Assembly (NCBI RefSeq): GCF_016745275.1
Contig: NZ_JADOEP010000004.1
Span: 156,390 to 220,389, forward strand
Reading direction: 5' to 3'
Length of the DNA stretch: 64,000 nt
Origin: Enterococcus sp. BWB1-3
Lineage (GTDB): Bacteria > Bacillota > Bacilli > Lactobacillales > Enterococcaceae
Positions 39,940-49,150 of this stretch are shown piece by piece. The notes beneath the pieces were generated by a model. The model made no database searches. It was not told the origin of the DNA and was given only the letters and a program-made list of their open reading frames with translations. Positions within the stretch are counted from its first letter, which is position 1. Each line of letters starts with the position of its first letter. Both the position numbers and the translations under genes were made by a program.

Positions 39940-40749
39940 TTGAAAAATGAAATTATCTGGAAGAGGAAACTGACGAAAGAAGAAAGACGCCAAGTGTCAG
40001 AATTGCTGAAGCAGGTTGAAAATATACAAAGTGTTTATCATAAGTTGGATCTTAATTTTTCAGAAGAAGAAAAATCCTATGCAACACATCTTCTTTATTG
40101 GGAAGGGGATCAACTGAAGGGGTATGTCTGGTGCACAAGCTTCGATGCATCATCACTTGAGGCAACAATGATTGTTCCAGATTCCAAGGTTGTACTTAGC
40201 GTTTTGCTAAAAGAGGTTAAGCTGTATTCAGAGAAGAATAACATTAAAGAAATTCTTTTTATTGCAGATTCCTCACATTTGTTTTTGACTAAATATCTGA
40301 TTAATAATCAGTGTAAACTGCTTTTCTCGGAATATTATATGAAATTTCAAATGGATACTTTGGTTGACAGCTTGTCTGCAGCTGTTTCTCTGGTTCAACC
40401 AAAATCGGTGAATTTGCCTGATTTAGAGCTTTTGCTAGAAGGGGAACCTTTAGAAGAAGACCTTATCAATACATTGATTTATAAAGAAGAAGGGGAACTG
40501 TTGGCTTGCATTCGTTTGGAGGAAGCTTCTGGTTTGTGGGGAATTTACGGCTTTGTAGTAAATGCGAATTATCGAGGCAAAGGAATAGGCAGAAAAGTTC
40601 TGTCTGCTGTCCTTCATTCAATTAAGGAAAAAAATCCTGCTGGTATTTATTTAGAAGTTGAGACTAAAAATGTTCCTGCCTACCAATTGTATTTATCAGA
40701 GGGATTTCAGGTGAGAAATCAATATAATTATTATGTATTAAAGTATTAG
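39940..40749 (+). CDS. GNAT-family N-acetyltransferase
   Basis: A 269-residue protein. The C-terminal half is a GNAT domain with the acetyl-CoA loop VVNANYRGKGIGRKVL. The N-terminal half may be a degenerate second GNAT fold. TTG start at 39940 with GAGGAGG 9 nt upstream; the frame extends to a GTG inside that ribosome site. Substrate unknown. Confidence 0.8.
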   Translation: MKNEIIWKRKLTKEERRQVSELLKQVENIQSVYHKLDLNFSEEEKSYATHLLYWEGDQLKGYVWCTSFDASSLEATMIVPDSKVVLSVLLKEVKLYSEKNNIKEILFIADSSHLFLTKYLINNQCKLLFSEYYMKFQMDTLVDSLSAAVSLVQPKSVNLPDLELLLEGEPLEEDLINTLIYKEEGELLACIRLEEASGLWGIYGFVVNANYRGKGIGRKVLSAVLHSIKEKNPAGIYLEVETKNVPAYQLYLSEGFQVRNQYNYYVLKY

Positions 40750-41161
40750 TATGTTGACCGAATTAAAAATAAGTTATGTTTCTAATCCAATTCACAGAGC
40801 CTCTAGACGATTAACGGTTCAGCAGAACAGGCACTAGGTTATGTTCAGAGACTGGAGATCGAGTTGATTAAATAGTGCGGAGATTGAATGTCTGCACATT
40901 TATAAGAATGTCGGGACCCATATCATTCCACTAGCTGTTTCTGCAACAATGGGACAGGCAATTTGTAAGCCCTGATAATTTTCAGCCACGATCTGGAACA
41001 AAAAAGCTGAATACAGAATGTATTGGAATTTTGTATTGCAGCCTAATTCCTGTTCAGCCTGTATTCAGCTAAGGCAAAAAGATGCCCCTGCCAAGGTGAG
41101 TCCACTATACCATGGCAATGCCATGAAAAACAACAAAAATAAAGGTGTCAAGAAAAAACTC
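40750..41161. other. intergenic region with decayed coding-like sequence and an inverted repeat
   Basis: Short coding-like pieces occur at 40810-40875 (reading INGSAEQALGYVQRLEIEL) and 40880-40975, but in broken frames, so a small gene may have decayed here. A 12-bp inverted repeat, AGCTGAATACAG (41005-41016) with CTGTATTCAGCT (41059-41070), and the palindrome CATGGCAATGCCATG (41111-41125) follow. I cannot name the gene. Confidence 0.4.
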
Positions 41162-41190
41162 TTTACAGCTAATGGTAAATCTGTTAAACT
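41162..41190 (+). promoter_or_regulatory. rpsP promoter
   Basis: TTTACA (41162-41167), 17-nt spacer, TAAACT (41185-41190) with an extended TGT before it. Confidence 0.7.
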
Positions 41191-41227
41191 AGCATTTGTG
41201 ATTAAGTTAATGGAGGTGTAATAGAAA

Positions 41228-41503
41228 ATGGCAGTTAAAATTCGTTTAAAACGCATGGGTTCTAAAAAGAGTCCTTTTTACCGTATTGTAGTAGCAGATT
41301 CACGTTCTCCTCGTGACGGACGTTTCATCGAAACTGTAGGAACTTACAATCCTTTAAAAGATCCTGCGGAAGTAGTTTTAAAAGAAGATTTAGTGTTGGA
41401 TTGGTTGTCTAAAGGTGCTCAACCTTCAGATACTGTTCGTAACATCCTTTCAAAAGAAGGCGTGATGAAAAAACATCATGAAGCTAAACTTGAAAAGAAA
41501 TAA
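41228..41503 (+). CDS. rpsP: 30S ribosomal protein S16
   Basis: A 91-residue small-subunit protein with the canonical N-terminus ([18 protein letters not shown]). Required for 30S assembly. Strong GGAGG site and promoter. khpA follows after 11 nt, the usual neighbour in Firmicutes. Confidence 0.98.
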   Translation: MAVKIRLKRMGSKKSPFYRIVVADSRSPRDGRFIETVGTYNPLKDPAEVVLKEDLVLDWLSKGAQPSDTVRNILSKEGVMKKHHEAKLEKK

Positions 41504-41514
41504 GGTGACTAAAA

Positions 41515-41760
41515 ATGACTGATGTGAAAGAGTTAGTATTAACGATTGTTCGTCCGTTAGTAAGTCATCCAGAAGCTGTTTCTTTGGAAATCAAAGAGTC
41601 AGATAATTTTTTTGAATATAATTTGACTGTGTCACAAGAAGATATTGGGCGAGTAATTGGTAAACAGGGACGCGTTGCTAAAGCGATTCGTACAATTGTT
41701 TACAGCGTTCGTACAGATGGACCAAAGAAAGTTCGTTTAAATATTTTAGATGGACAGTAA
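41515..41760 (+). CDS. khpA: KH-domain RNA-binding protein KhpA (YlqC)
   Basis: An 81-residue single KH domain with the GRVIGKQGRVAKAIR loop (GxxG). It partners KhpB (Jag) in RNA binding and affects cell elongation in streptococci. Co-transcribed with rpsP and followed by a terminator. Confidence 0.95.
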   Translation: MTDVKELVLTIVRPLVSHPEAVSLEIKESDNFFEYNLTVSQEDIGRVIGKQGRVAKAIRTIVYSVRTDGPKKVRLNILDGQ

Positions 41761-41767
41761 TTTTATG

Positions 41768-41800
41768 CCAGTAAAACATCCGTTGTTTTACTGGTTTTTT
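41768..41800 (+). terminator. rpsP-khpA terminator
   Basis: CCAGTAAAACA pairs with TGTTTTACTGG, then six T residues. Confidence 0.95.
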
Positions 41801-41840
41801 CTATTTTGCTGAAGGATAATAAGTACAAGGAGGCATTGTT

Positions 41841-42389
41841 ATGGAAAAAGAGCTTTATACTTATCAGAGGCAACTGGAAACCGGGATGAACGAATATTTT
41901 GCCCAGTATCCGATGGAAGAAGGAAAGATATTTGTTTTAGGCTGTAGTACGAGCGAAATACTTGGTGAACGAATCGGCAAACATTCCACATTGGCAGTGG
42001 GTCAAGTTGTTGTTGAAACACTAAAATCAATATTAACAGAACGAGGACTCAACCTTGCAGTTCAAGGGTGTGAACATATCAATCGTGCACTGGTTGTTGA
42101 AAAAGCAGTTGCTGAAAAATTTGATTTTGAAATAGTAACAGTAATTCCTTCCCTTCAGGCAGGCGGTGCTGCAACAGCAGCGGCGTATCATTCTTTTGAA
42201 AAGCCTGTAATAGTCGAAAAGGTTGTCAGCAATGGCGGAATTGATATTGGTGATACATTTATCGGCATGCACGTAAAGCATGTGCAGATTCCAGTTCGTA
42301 CCTCTGTTAAAGAAATCGGTAAAGCGCATACCACTTATCTGGCTTCCCGACCTAAGCTTATCGGTGGTCCGCGTGCTGTTTACAACTAA
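41841..42389 (+). CDS. UPF0340 / TIGR01440 family protein (YwlG-like)
   Basis: A 182-residue protein matching the UPF0340 family: [30 protein letters not shown] and a PRAVYN-type C-terminus. Function unknown, perhaps nucleotide- or thiamine-related by fold. AAGGAGG precedes the ATG. Shares a convergent terminator with the next gene. Confidence 0.9.
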   Translation: MEKELYTYQRQLETGMNEYFAQYPMEEGKIFVLGCSTSEILGERIGKHSTLAVGQVVVETLKSILTERGLNLAVQGCEHINRALVVEKAVAEKFDFEIVTVIPSLQAGGAATAAAYHSFEKPVIVEKVVSNGGIDIGDTFIGMHVKHVQIPVRTSVKEIGKAHTTYLASRPKLIGGPRAVYN

Positions 42390-42456
42390 AAAAGATAAAA
42401 AAGAAAACATTCAGTTTTTCACAAAAATTCATCTGAATATTTTCTTTTATCTTTTT
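42390..42456. terminator. bidirectional terminator
   Basis: AAAAGATAAAAAAG plus ACATTCAG pair with CTGAATAT plus TTCTTTTATCTTTTT. The long AT-rich stem has U-runs for both strands and slightly enters the minus-strand gene end. Confidence 0.75.
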
Positions 42457-42785
42457 CGAAATACTTTAATATCAAAAATAGAAGAATCAAAAGTAATCTC
42501 TGCCTCATCGATCATCAGTCCCAACAAGCGGTAATCTTTTTCTTCATGATGAGAGATTCCCAGCAGCTCATCATAATAGGATTCAATGCTTGTATCTCTT
42601 GGTGTATTTAAGAGCTCAAGCAAGTCCATGACTCCATCCGGCTCTTCATCAATTTTACCTTGCATTTCAATATAGAAGCCCTCCTCAGTAAAATCCAATC
42701 CAATCCGAATATCCTCAATATTATTAGAAAAGAAATAAGTGAGCAGTTCATCAATAATTCTTTTTGCTTTTTCTCTTTCCTGCAT
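42447..42785 (-). CDS. hypothetical protein (112 aa)
   Basis: A small acidic, soluble protein with no membrane segment or motif I recognise. AGGAG lies 7 nt before the ATG at 42785. It overlaps the end of the DUF1576 gene by 35 nt in another frame, which is unusually long, and should be translationally coupled to it. Confidence 0.75.
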   Translation of the reverse strand: MQEREKAKRIIDELLTYFFSNNIEDIRIGLDFTEEGFYIEMQGKIDEEPDGVMDLLELLNTPRDTSIESYYDELLGISHHEEKDYRLLGLMIDEAEITFDSSIFDIKVFRKR

Positions 42786-44091
42786 TCATTTTCTCCTTTT
42801 TAATCTGTAAAATATTATCAAGCAGAGGCACCATCACTGCTGCCACAAAGCCTGTTGAAAAGCCATTGTTATAGAGATTTAATCCCCCGTGAAGAAAGTT
42901 CACATTCGTGACGAGAGACAAATGTAGGTAGCCTGCAATTAAGCCATAGATGGGACCATAGTAACCGGCAATAGGTGCCAGGCTGGTACCGAAGATGCCA
43001 GCCATGACAACCACCGTCTGATCTATTTGGAATGCTGGAGTGAACTGAGCAGTCAGGAAAACGCCAACAAGTAATGGTAAACTGTTTAACGGATGATTAC
43101 CGAATGCACTAAATCCGACAGCAGATAGAATAGCTCCTATAATCGGTCCATTCATTGTTCCATGACAAATCACAGTAAAACCGGTAAGAAGAAATCCCAT
43201 TAAAGCCATATTCATCAACGTAGGCCCAACCGTTGCAATGGTGATGAAATCTGTAATTAATTTACCCGAGGTTTGGCTGATTGTTTTCAACCCCTTGATG
43301 GAACAATGATTCAAGAGGAAACCGGAACAAAACATTAAACTGAATAATACGAGTGAAAATAAGAGCAGTTCATCATGAAATGAAGTTGAAACCAGATTTT
43401 TAACATCTACTTGTCTATCAAATATTTTCAGTGTACTAGTAAACAGCATAGCAATCAAGCCCGAAGTGAAACCGACATTGTAAAGAGAGAAACCTTGGTG
43501 GAAATTTAGTACGTGAGAAGCTAGAGGTGGTAAAATAATACCAAGAAAGATTCCGATTATATAACTCAAAGGAATAGAAAGGATTAGGGGTAAAGATAAT
43601 CCAAATGTGATATAGCTGATAATCGGAGAAAGGGCACTTCCAAATAAACTGACAACAATCACTGAAGAAAAAGGCTTCTTGACAATTTTGCTGTAAATAT
43701 ATCCTCCAATAATAATTGGAATCGAGTTGTAAAGATTTTTACCAAAGAAAGAACAGCCAGAAACTGTAAAGAGAGCGGCTATAAGCGGTCCTGTGATCGG
43801 TATGTTGTTTCGCCTGGTTAATAAAACACTGACCAGGGTTAAAATACCGCTATTTAAAAATGCACTGTTGATTGATCCCAATGCAATGTAATCTGTCAAT
43901 AAATGACTAGGTGATGTAAGTATATTTAATGTCCCGTCAAATAATAGCGGCAGGGAACCGCTGAAAAGACCGATAAAAATTAGAAAGAATGAATAGGAGA
44001 GCATAAAAAAATAAGATTGTTTCGTATTTTTTTTCTGAAATTTTGATTTCTCTGTATGTAGTAATGTAAATCTGTCAGTTTTTTTGATCAA
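42751..44091 (-). CDS. DUF1576 integral membrane protein
   Basis: A 446-residue polytopic membrane protein with about 12 hydrophobic segments. Two halves repeat one pattern: TGPLIAALFTVSGCSFFG near residue 100 and NGPIIGAILSAVGFSAFG near 320; LNFHQGFSLYNVGFTSG near 195 and LHGGLNLYNNGFSTG near 410. This suggests an inverted or tandem repeat transporter. Substrate unknown. TTG start with AAGGGGGG upstream. Diverges from the TetR gene, which may control it. Confidence 0.85.
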   Translation of the reverse strand: MIKKTDRFTLLHTEKSKFQKKNTKQSYFFMLSYSFFLIFIGLFSGSLPLLFDGTLNILTSPSHLLTDYIALGSINSAFLNSGILTLVSVLLTRRNNIPITGPLIAALFTVSGCSFFGKNLYNSIPIIIGGYIYSKIVKKPFSSVIVVSLFGSALSPIISYITFGLSLPLILSIPLSYIIGIFLGIILPPLASHVLNFHQGFSLYNVGFTSGLIAMLFTSTLKIFDRQVDVKNLVSTSFHDELLLFSLVLFSLMFCSGFLLNHCSIKGLKTISQTSGKLITDFITIATVGPTLMNMALMGFLLTGFTVICHGTMNGPIIGAILSAVGFSAFGNHPLNSLPLLVGVFLTAQFTPAFQIDQTVVVMAGIFGTSLAPIAGYYGPIYGLIAGYLHLSLVTNVNFLHGGLNLYNNGFSTGFVAAVMVPLLDNILQIKKEKMNAGKRKSKKNY

Positions 44092-44288
44092 AAAATCCCC
44101 CCTTAAACCAATATCTATAGTTAATATACCTATAAAGAGCAGTAATAGTCAATATAGAACGAACAAATTATCAGCATTTTCCATATTTTTGGTAATTATT
44201 GAGAAAAAAAATATAAAGAACAGTGTAAAATGAGGATGAGGGTAGTGGAGAGAAGTGTTTTTAGGGTTAAAAATAGAAAGGAGACAGT

Positions 44289-44837
44289 ATGGTAAGAAAA
44301 AAAGTCTATACAAAAGATCAGATTTTAAATGCTTCCTATAACATTATTTTAAAGGAAGGGTTTTCAGGAATTACTGCCAGAAATGTCGCTGAAAAAATGG
44401 GAATCTCAACACAGCCGATCTATCTAGAATTTACAAATATGGAAGATTTGAAAATTACTTTGCTGACAATGATTCATGGACAATTGGAAAAACAGTATTT
44501 TTATAATAAAACAAAAGGAGACCCTGTAATCGATCTTGGGATAAATATCATTGAATTTGCCAAGAAGGATCGTCGACTTTTTATGTATTTATACATTGAT
44601 CATCACGGATACGGCAAGATGCTGAAGGAATTGTCTTATCAGCACTTTGAGAAACAAATTCAGACATCCCTAAAATATCAGAAGTTGGCGGAAGAATTAA
44701 TAAAGCAGATTCATGAAAAAATATGGATAACAGCTGCTGGAATTGCTACTTTGTACACTACGAATACAGCTGGGATAACAGAGAATGAAGTATGCCAATT
44801 GCTTGAGGAATCTATTCAAAAGTATTTGTCAGCATGA
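44289..44837 (+). CDS. TetR-family transcriptional regulator
   Basis: A 182-residue regulator with an N-terminal HTH (ITARNVAEKMGISTQPIYLEF) and a helical ligand-binding domain. AAGGAG lies 7 nt before the start. It is divergent from DUF1576, and ~200 nt of AT-rich DNA between them could hold an operator. Control of the membrane protein is an inference. Confidence 0.88.
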   Translation: MVRKKVYTKDQILNASYNIILKEGFSGITARNVAEKMGISTQPIYLEFTNMEDLKITLLTMIHGQLEKQYFYNKTKGDPVIDLGINIIEFAKKDRRLFMYLYIDHHGYGKMLKELSYQHFEKQIQTSLKYQKLAEELIKQIHEKIWITAAGIATLYTTNTAGITENEVCQLLEESIQKYLSA

Positions 44838-44890
44838 TTTCATTATGGCAAGCGTATTCTCAAATAAATAACTGTATGAATACTGAAAGA

Positions 44891-44950
44891 CTGAGACAAA
44901 CATTCGTTAGCAAAGAACGCTGCCGGGATGTTTGTCTCAGCCTTTCTTTT
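44891..44950 (+). terminator. TetR gene terminator
   Basis: CTGAGACAAACAT (44891-44903) pairs with ATGTTTGTCTCAG (44928-44940), then CCTTTCTTTT. Confidence 0.8.
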
Positions 44951-44956
44951 TACTAC

Positions 44957-45005
44957 AAAAAAAGCATCTGGGAAGAATTCACCCAAACAGTGAATTCCCC
45001 GATGC
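44957..45005 (-). terminator. cyclophilin gene terminator
   Basis: On the minus strand GCATCGGGGAATTCAC pairs with GTGAATTC plus CCCAGATGC, followed by seven U residues. Confidence 0.9.
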
Positions 45006-45025
45006 GTCCAACTAATCAATTTTTT

Positions 45026-45769
45026 TTATTTTGCTTCCTGCAAAATATTGATTTTTTCAATTGTTACTTCGTTTTTAGGCTTATCATTGCTGTCAGTTTC
45101 GCTGGCAGCGATTTTATCAACGACATCCATCCCTTTGATTACTTGACCAAAGACGGTGTGTGCACCATCCAAATGAGGTGTACCACCATTTTTGTATGCT
45201 TCAATAATTTTGTCAGGCTTGTCTGTTCTTAAAAGCCCGTCAGACATATCATCTGAGTTTTGTACGATAAAGAATTGGCTGCCGTTTGTTCCAGGTCCGG
45301 CATTCGCCATTGAAAGAGCCCCTCTTAAATTGTACAGTTGATTGCTGATTTCATCCTCGAAAGGTTCTCCCCAAATACTTTCGCCGCCTGTTCCGTCTCC
45401 GTTAGGATCGCCGCCTTGAATCATAAAGTTTTCGATCACACGGTGAAAGATAAGTCCGTCATAGTAGCCGTCTTTAGCATGTGTGATGAAATTTTCAACT
45501 GTTTTTGGTGCAATTTCAGGAAACAGTTTAATTTCAATGGAACCTTCTGAAGTCACCATTTCAATCAGGGCTTCGTTGTCTGCAACTTCTTCTGAAAGCT
45601 GAGGAAGATCCAACGCATTTAAATCTATTGATTCAGATGAACTTTCAGTTGTAGTGCTTGAATTACTGTCAGCTGAACTTGAACTGTCATTACCATTGCC
45701 GCAGGCAGCTAAAAGCAGAACTGAAGCAGCAATTGAAACTGTTGCTGTAAAAAGTTTATTGATCTTCAT
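45026..45769 (-). CDS. lipoprotein cyclophilin-type peptidyl-prolyl isomerase
   Basis: A 247-residue lipoprotein: lipobox LLAAC (Cys23), a long Ser/Thr-rich linker (about 25-50), then a cyclophilin domain with the [15 protein letters not shown] and [19 protein letters not shown] motifs. It should catalyse proline isomerisation for exported proteins on the outer face of the membrane. Monocistronic with strong terminator. Confidence 0.93.
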   Translation of the reverse strand: MKINKLFTATVSIAASVLLLAACGNGNDSSSSADSNSSTTTESSSESIDLNALDLPQLSEEVADNEALIEMVTSEGSIEIKLFPEIAPKTVENFITHAKDGYYDGLIFHRVIENFMIQGGDPNGDGTGGESIWGEPFEDEISNQLYNLRGALSMANAGPGTNGSQFFIVQNSDDMSDGLLRTDKPDKIIEAYKNGGTPHLDGAHTVFGQVIKGMDVVDKIAASETDSNDKPKNEVTIEKINILQEAK

Positions 45770-46420
45770 GTGTAAAATACATCCCCTTTAATATAGTCAT
45801 CCTAAATATAATAACAAAACATCTACCTGACTACCAGACTATTTTAAAAAAACAGAACAAAATCATAAAAAATTTCATTTATAGTTTAAACTCATCCATT
45901 ATTCAGATAATTGCTTGCTGAATGTATTTCCCTTCAAAATCATAGATAGTTGATAAGTGTAATCGAAGCAGCTATCTTAGGTAACTGATAGAGAGAAGCT
46001 AAGGCTTTCCAACCTTATAAGAAGAACTATATAGGTCTGAAGAACTCTTGAAAAAAAGAGATCACTCTTTTCAAGGGGCTTTCGGTTGGCGTACGTGCTT
46101 CATTTCTGCAGACTCCAGATTTTATTCCGTCTTAATAAAGTATTCATAATATTGATTGGTGGTTTCAGACTGTGAATGCCCTCCAACAAAAGCATGAAGA
46201 AATATTTTTCAGAAACTGCAGAAAGTTTTCTAAAATACATGATTATTGATCAGAAAATTTACAATTGATACGTAGTAACTATGTATTTTTTTGACTCACT
46301 ATTTGCTATCAAAAAAGGGAATGGGAAATAACAGAGAAATTTGGGATTCAGAAAATAAATAGTATGATTTTCACTAGTGTCTTCTTCATACTTTTGTCCT
46401 GGAGAATAACAGGAAAGGTG
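45770..46420. other. intergenic region with repeat traces and short hairpins
   Basis: No gene is seen. It holds a 16-nt repeat also at 26822 (45959-45974), a stem CTTGAAAA/TTTTCAAG (about 46045-46074), and ATACGTA/TATGTAT followed by seven T (46268-46292), which could be a weak terminator. The rest is AT-rich and unassigned. Confidence 0.45.
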
Positions 46421-46449
46421 TAGACCATTTTTTTAGCTTCTGTTATAAT
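46421..46449 (+). promoter_or_regulatory. promoter of the mupG-like gene
   Basis: TAGACC (46421-46426), 17-nt spacer, TATAAT (46444-46449) with extended TGT. Confidence 0.7.
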
Positions 46450-46500
46450 CAACAGTGACAATCAATGTCAATAAAGAAGAAAACTTAGGAGGCAGCAACA

Positions 46501-47595
46501 ATGGGAAAATTAGGGCTTTCGATTTATCCAGAACGCTCAACTTTTGAAAAGGACAAAGAATATTTGGAACTCGCTCACAAATACGGGTTTAAACGTGTGT
46601 TTACCAGTTTGCTTCAAATTAAAGACGATAAAGAAAAAGTTCTCGCTGAGTTTAAAAAAGTAGTTGATTATGCCAACAGTTTGGGTATGGAAGTAATGGT
46701 TGATATTAATCCTGAACTATTTGCACAATTGAATATTTCCTATGATGACCTGTCATTTTTCCACGAAATGGGTGCATACGGTGTACGTTTAGATATTGGA
46801 TTTACAGGCAGTGAAGAAGCAAAAATGACCAGAAATCCATATGGTATCAAAATTGAGATCAATATGAGTACAGGAACCAGTTATGTTGACAATATTATGA
46901 ATTACTCACCAAATACAGCAAATTTGATGGGCTCTCACAATTTCTATCCTCATCGCTACTCAGGTCTTAGCTATGATCATTTTGTATATTGCTCAGAACA
47001 GTTCAGAAAATATAACATTAATACAATGGCTTTTGTCAATTCACATGATGCCACTTTTGGTCCATGGCCTACTTCAGATGGACTGTGTTCACTGGAAGAG
47101 CACCGCGATCTGGAAATTGCCACTCAAGTAAAACATTTAATTTTAACTGGCTTGATTGATGATATTTCAATTGGAAATGCCTATGCATCAGAAGCGGAGT
47201 TAAAAGCAATGTCAGAAGCTTTCAATGCTGATTTTCCGACATTAAAAGTTGATGCGGCATCAGATATTACTGAAAATGAACGAATTTGTCTGTTTGACAA
47301 TTTGCACAGCTACCGGGGAGATCGTTCTGAGTATATCCTGCGTTCAACAAGGACACGTATATATTACAAGGACAAAGAATTTCCTGCACATAACACAAAA
47401 GACATGATCAGAGGAGATATTCTGATAGATAATGAGGGGTATGGGCAATACAAGGGTGAAACACAGATTGCTTTAAAAGAAATGAAGAATGACGGACGAG
47501 TTAACGTTGTTGGAAGGATATCAGAAGATGAGCTTTTCCTTCTAAACTTCTTACGTCCTTGGTCAAGCTTTAAACTAATTGAAAATAAAGAATAG
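46501..47595 (+). CDS. mupG: MupG-like 6-phospho-N-acetylmuramidase (DUF871)
   Basis: A 364-residue TIM-barrel plus C-terminal beta domain of the DUF871 family (KLGLSIYPERSTFEKDKEYL at the N-terminus). The MupG enzyme of this family cleaves MurNAc-6-P-GlcNAc during peptidoglycan recycling. The usual partner genes (muramidase, PTS, murQ) are absent here, so the substrate is less certain. AGGAGG precedes the ATG. Followed by a terminator. Confidence 0.8.
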   Translation: MGKLGLSIYPERSTFEKDKEYLELAHKYGFKRVFTSLLQIKDDKEKVLAEFKKVVDYANSLGMEVMVDINPELFAQLNISYDDLSFFHEMGAYGVRLDIGFTGSEEAKMTRNPYGIKIEINMSTGTSYVDNIMNYSPNTANLMGSHNFYPHRYSGLSYDHFVYCSEQFRKYNINTMAFVNSHDATFGPWPTSDGLCSLEEHRDLEIATQVKHLILTGLIDDISIGNAYASEAELKAMSEAFNADFPTLKVDAASDITENERICLFDNLHSYRGDRSEYILRSTRTRIYYKDKEFPAHNTKDMIRGDILIDNEGYGQYKGETQIALKEMKNDGRVNVVGRISEDELFLLNFLRPWSSFKLIENKE

Positions 47596-47638
47596 AACAT
47601 TTAAAGTTTTATGGAAGAAAATGAGCTTTCTATTACTG

Positions 47639-47687
47639 GAGTGGAACAAAGGTGAACTAAAACCTTGTTCTGCTCTTTTCATTTTTA
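47639..47687 (+). terminator. mupG-like gene terminator
   Basis: GAG-TGGAACAA-GGT pairs with ACC-TTGTTCT-GCTC, then a T-rich tract. Confidence 0.7.
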
Positions 47688-47774
47688 ACTATACTTTTTC
47701 AAATTTCCTGTAAAGTAAAAAAGCATTTTTTTCCATCTAATGATAAAATAAAGGAGGCACGGAGGGAAATAACA

Positions 47775-47945
47775 TTGAGAGAAGAACTCGGAATGTTATT
47801 CTCAAAACTTCAAGGAATTGCTCAAACAGGAAAGATATTTGAAGAAACAGAGCAACCGGAACTCTCAGGAGAACGCAATGCAGCAGAAGATATTGGGATG
47901 CTATTTAAAGAGCCTTTTACTAAAAAAAAGATCAGTCTTCTGTAA
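47775..47945 (+). CDS. small hypothetical protein (56 aa), short gene
   Basis: A TTG-started frame with AGGAGG and GGAGGG shortly upstream. It encodes 56 residues rich in Glu and Lys; it contains IGMLFKEPFTKKKISLL at the C-terminus and LGMLFSKLQGIA near the N-terminus, two LF-containing similar segments. A GATAAAAT-type -10 lies ~30 nt upstream. No known family is recognised. It is 34 nt before the alpha/beta hydrolase gene and may be co-transcribed. Confidence 0.5.
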   Translation: MREELGMLFSKLQGIAQTGKIFEETEQPELSGERNAAEDIGMLFKEPFTKKKISLL

Positions 47946-47979
47946 TTAAAAATGAAATGGAAAATTGGAGATTAGAATT

Positions 47980-48903
47980 ATGTGGAAAAAGCTGATTATC
48001 ATTACTATTATTATGGGGATAATTGCTTTGGCGGGAGCTGGATTTTATTTTTATCAGTATGCTGTTGTTCCTTCAAAAAAGAATTTTATTAAGGATGATA
48101 CCCCTGGAACAGATGAAATTGGCTCTCCCGAAAAAACATGGTTTAAGGAAGAGGCAAACAGAGAATATTGGAATATAACATCCAATGACGGTCTGAAACT
48201 TCAGGCAATCTATTTACCTGCGAAAGAAAAGACGACAAAAAATGCCATTCTGGCTCACGGCTATATGGGAAATGCAGAAACGATGGGTAAATTTGCTAAA
48301 ATGTATTATGATTGGGGCTATAATGTTCTTGTTCCTGATGCACGCGGACATGGGAAAAGCGAAGGGCATTACATTGGCTTTGGATGGCCTGAAAGAAAAG
48401 ATTATCTTCAATGGATTGATAAAGTGATTGCAGCAAACGGAGCAGACAGTCAGCTGGCTCTTTATGGAATCAGTATGGGCGGAGCGACAGTCATGATGAC
48501 CAGTGGAGAAAAGCTTCCTAAGAATGTGAAGGCTATTGTGGAGGATTGCGGCTATACTTCAGCGAAAGATGAGCTCACGTATCAGTTAAAAGAAATGTAC
48601 AATTTACCGGGCTTCCCTCTAATTGAAGTAACCAGCGGCATCACTAAAATCAGAGCAGGCTACTTTTTGGGAGAAGCCAGTTCAGTGAAGCAGCTGAAAA
48701 AGAATAAAACACCCATAATGTTTATCCATGGAACAAAAGATGATTTTGTTCCTTATTCCATGCTTGATCAGGTTTATGATGCGACAGATGCACCGAAGGA
48801 AAAATATGTTGTTGAAGGCGCCAAGCATGCGACTGCTATGTCGACAGATTCGGAAACGTATAAAAGGCGGGTTTCAAACTTTCTGGAACAGTATATTGAT
48901 TGA
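47980..48903 (+). CDS. membrane-anchored alpha/beta hydrolase
   Basis: A 307-residue hydrolase. N-terminal membrane anchor (residues 4-25), then an alpha/beta-hydrolase fold outside. Nucleophile Ser165 in GISMGG; the oxyanion region is AHGYMGNAET; later Asp (TKDDFVPY) and His (EGAKHA) complete a likely triad. ATG at 47980 has TTGGAG 9 nt upstream; the frame extends to 47965 without a better site. Substrate unknown, possibly an esterase or peptidase. Confidence 0.85.
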   Translation: MWKKLIIITIIMGIIALAGAGFYFYQYAVVPSKKNFIKDDTPGTDEIGSPEKTWFKEEANREYWNITSNDGLKLQAIYLPAKEKTTKNAILAHGYMGNAETMGKFAKMYYDWGYNVLVPDARGHGKSEGHYIGFGWPERKDYLQWIDKVIAANGADSQLALYGISMGGATVMMTSGEKLPKNVKAIVEDCGYTSAKDELTYQLKEMYNLPGFPLIEVTSGITKIRAGYFLGEASSVKQLKKNKTPIMFIHGTKDDFVPYSMLDQVYDATDAPKEKYVVEGAKHATAMSTDSETYKRRVSNFLEQYID

Positions 48904-49150
48904 AAATGAGTCATTTTGCTTAAACCGATCTTAAGCCGATAAAGAAATGGATATTTTAGCAGCTTTTTAGCAATAAGCGACAGAATAATTTGAGCAGCAG
49001 AATTAGTGTAATCACTTTTCTGATTCTGTTGTGTTTATTTTGATATTTTCACCAAGGCTTTGCAGATGCAGGAGAAAATCAATGGAATTAACTATACTTT
49101 GTCTCGGTGAATTGTTATGATAGTACAGTGAAATGAGGTAAAATAACCTA

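Noticed and set aside
41018..41221. 67-codon ORF before rpsP
   Set aside because: It overlaps the rpsP promoter and an inverted repeat; not a gene.
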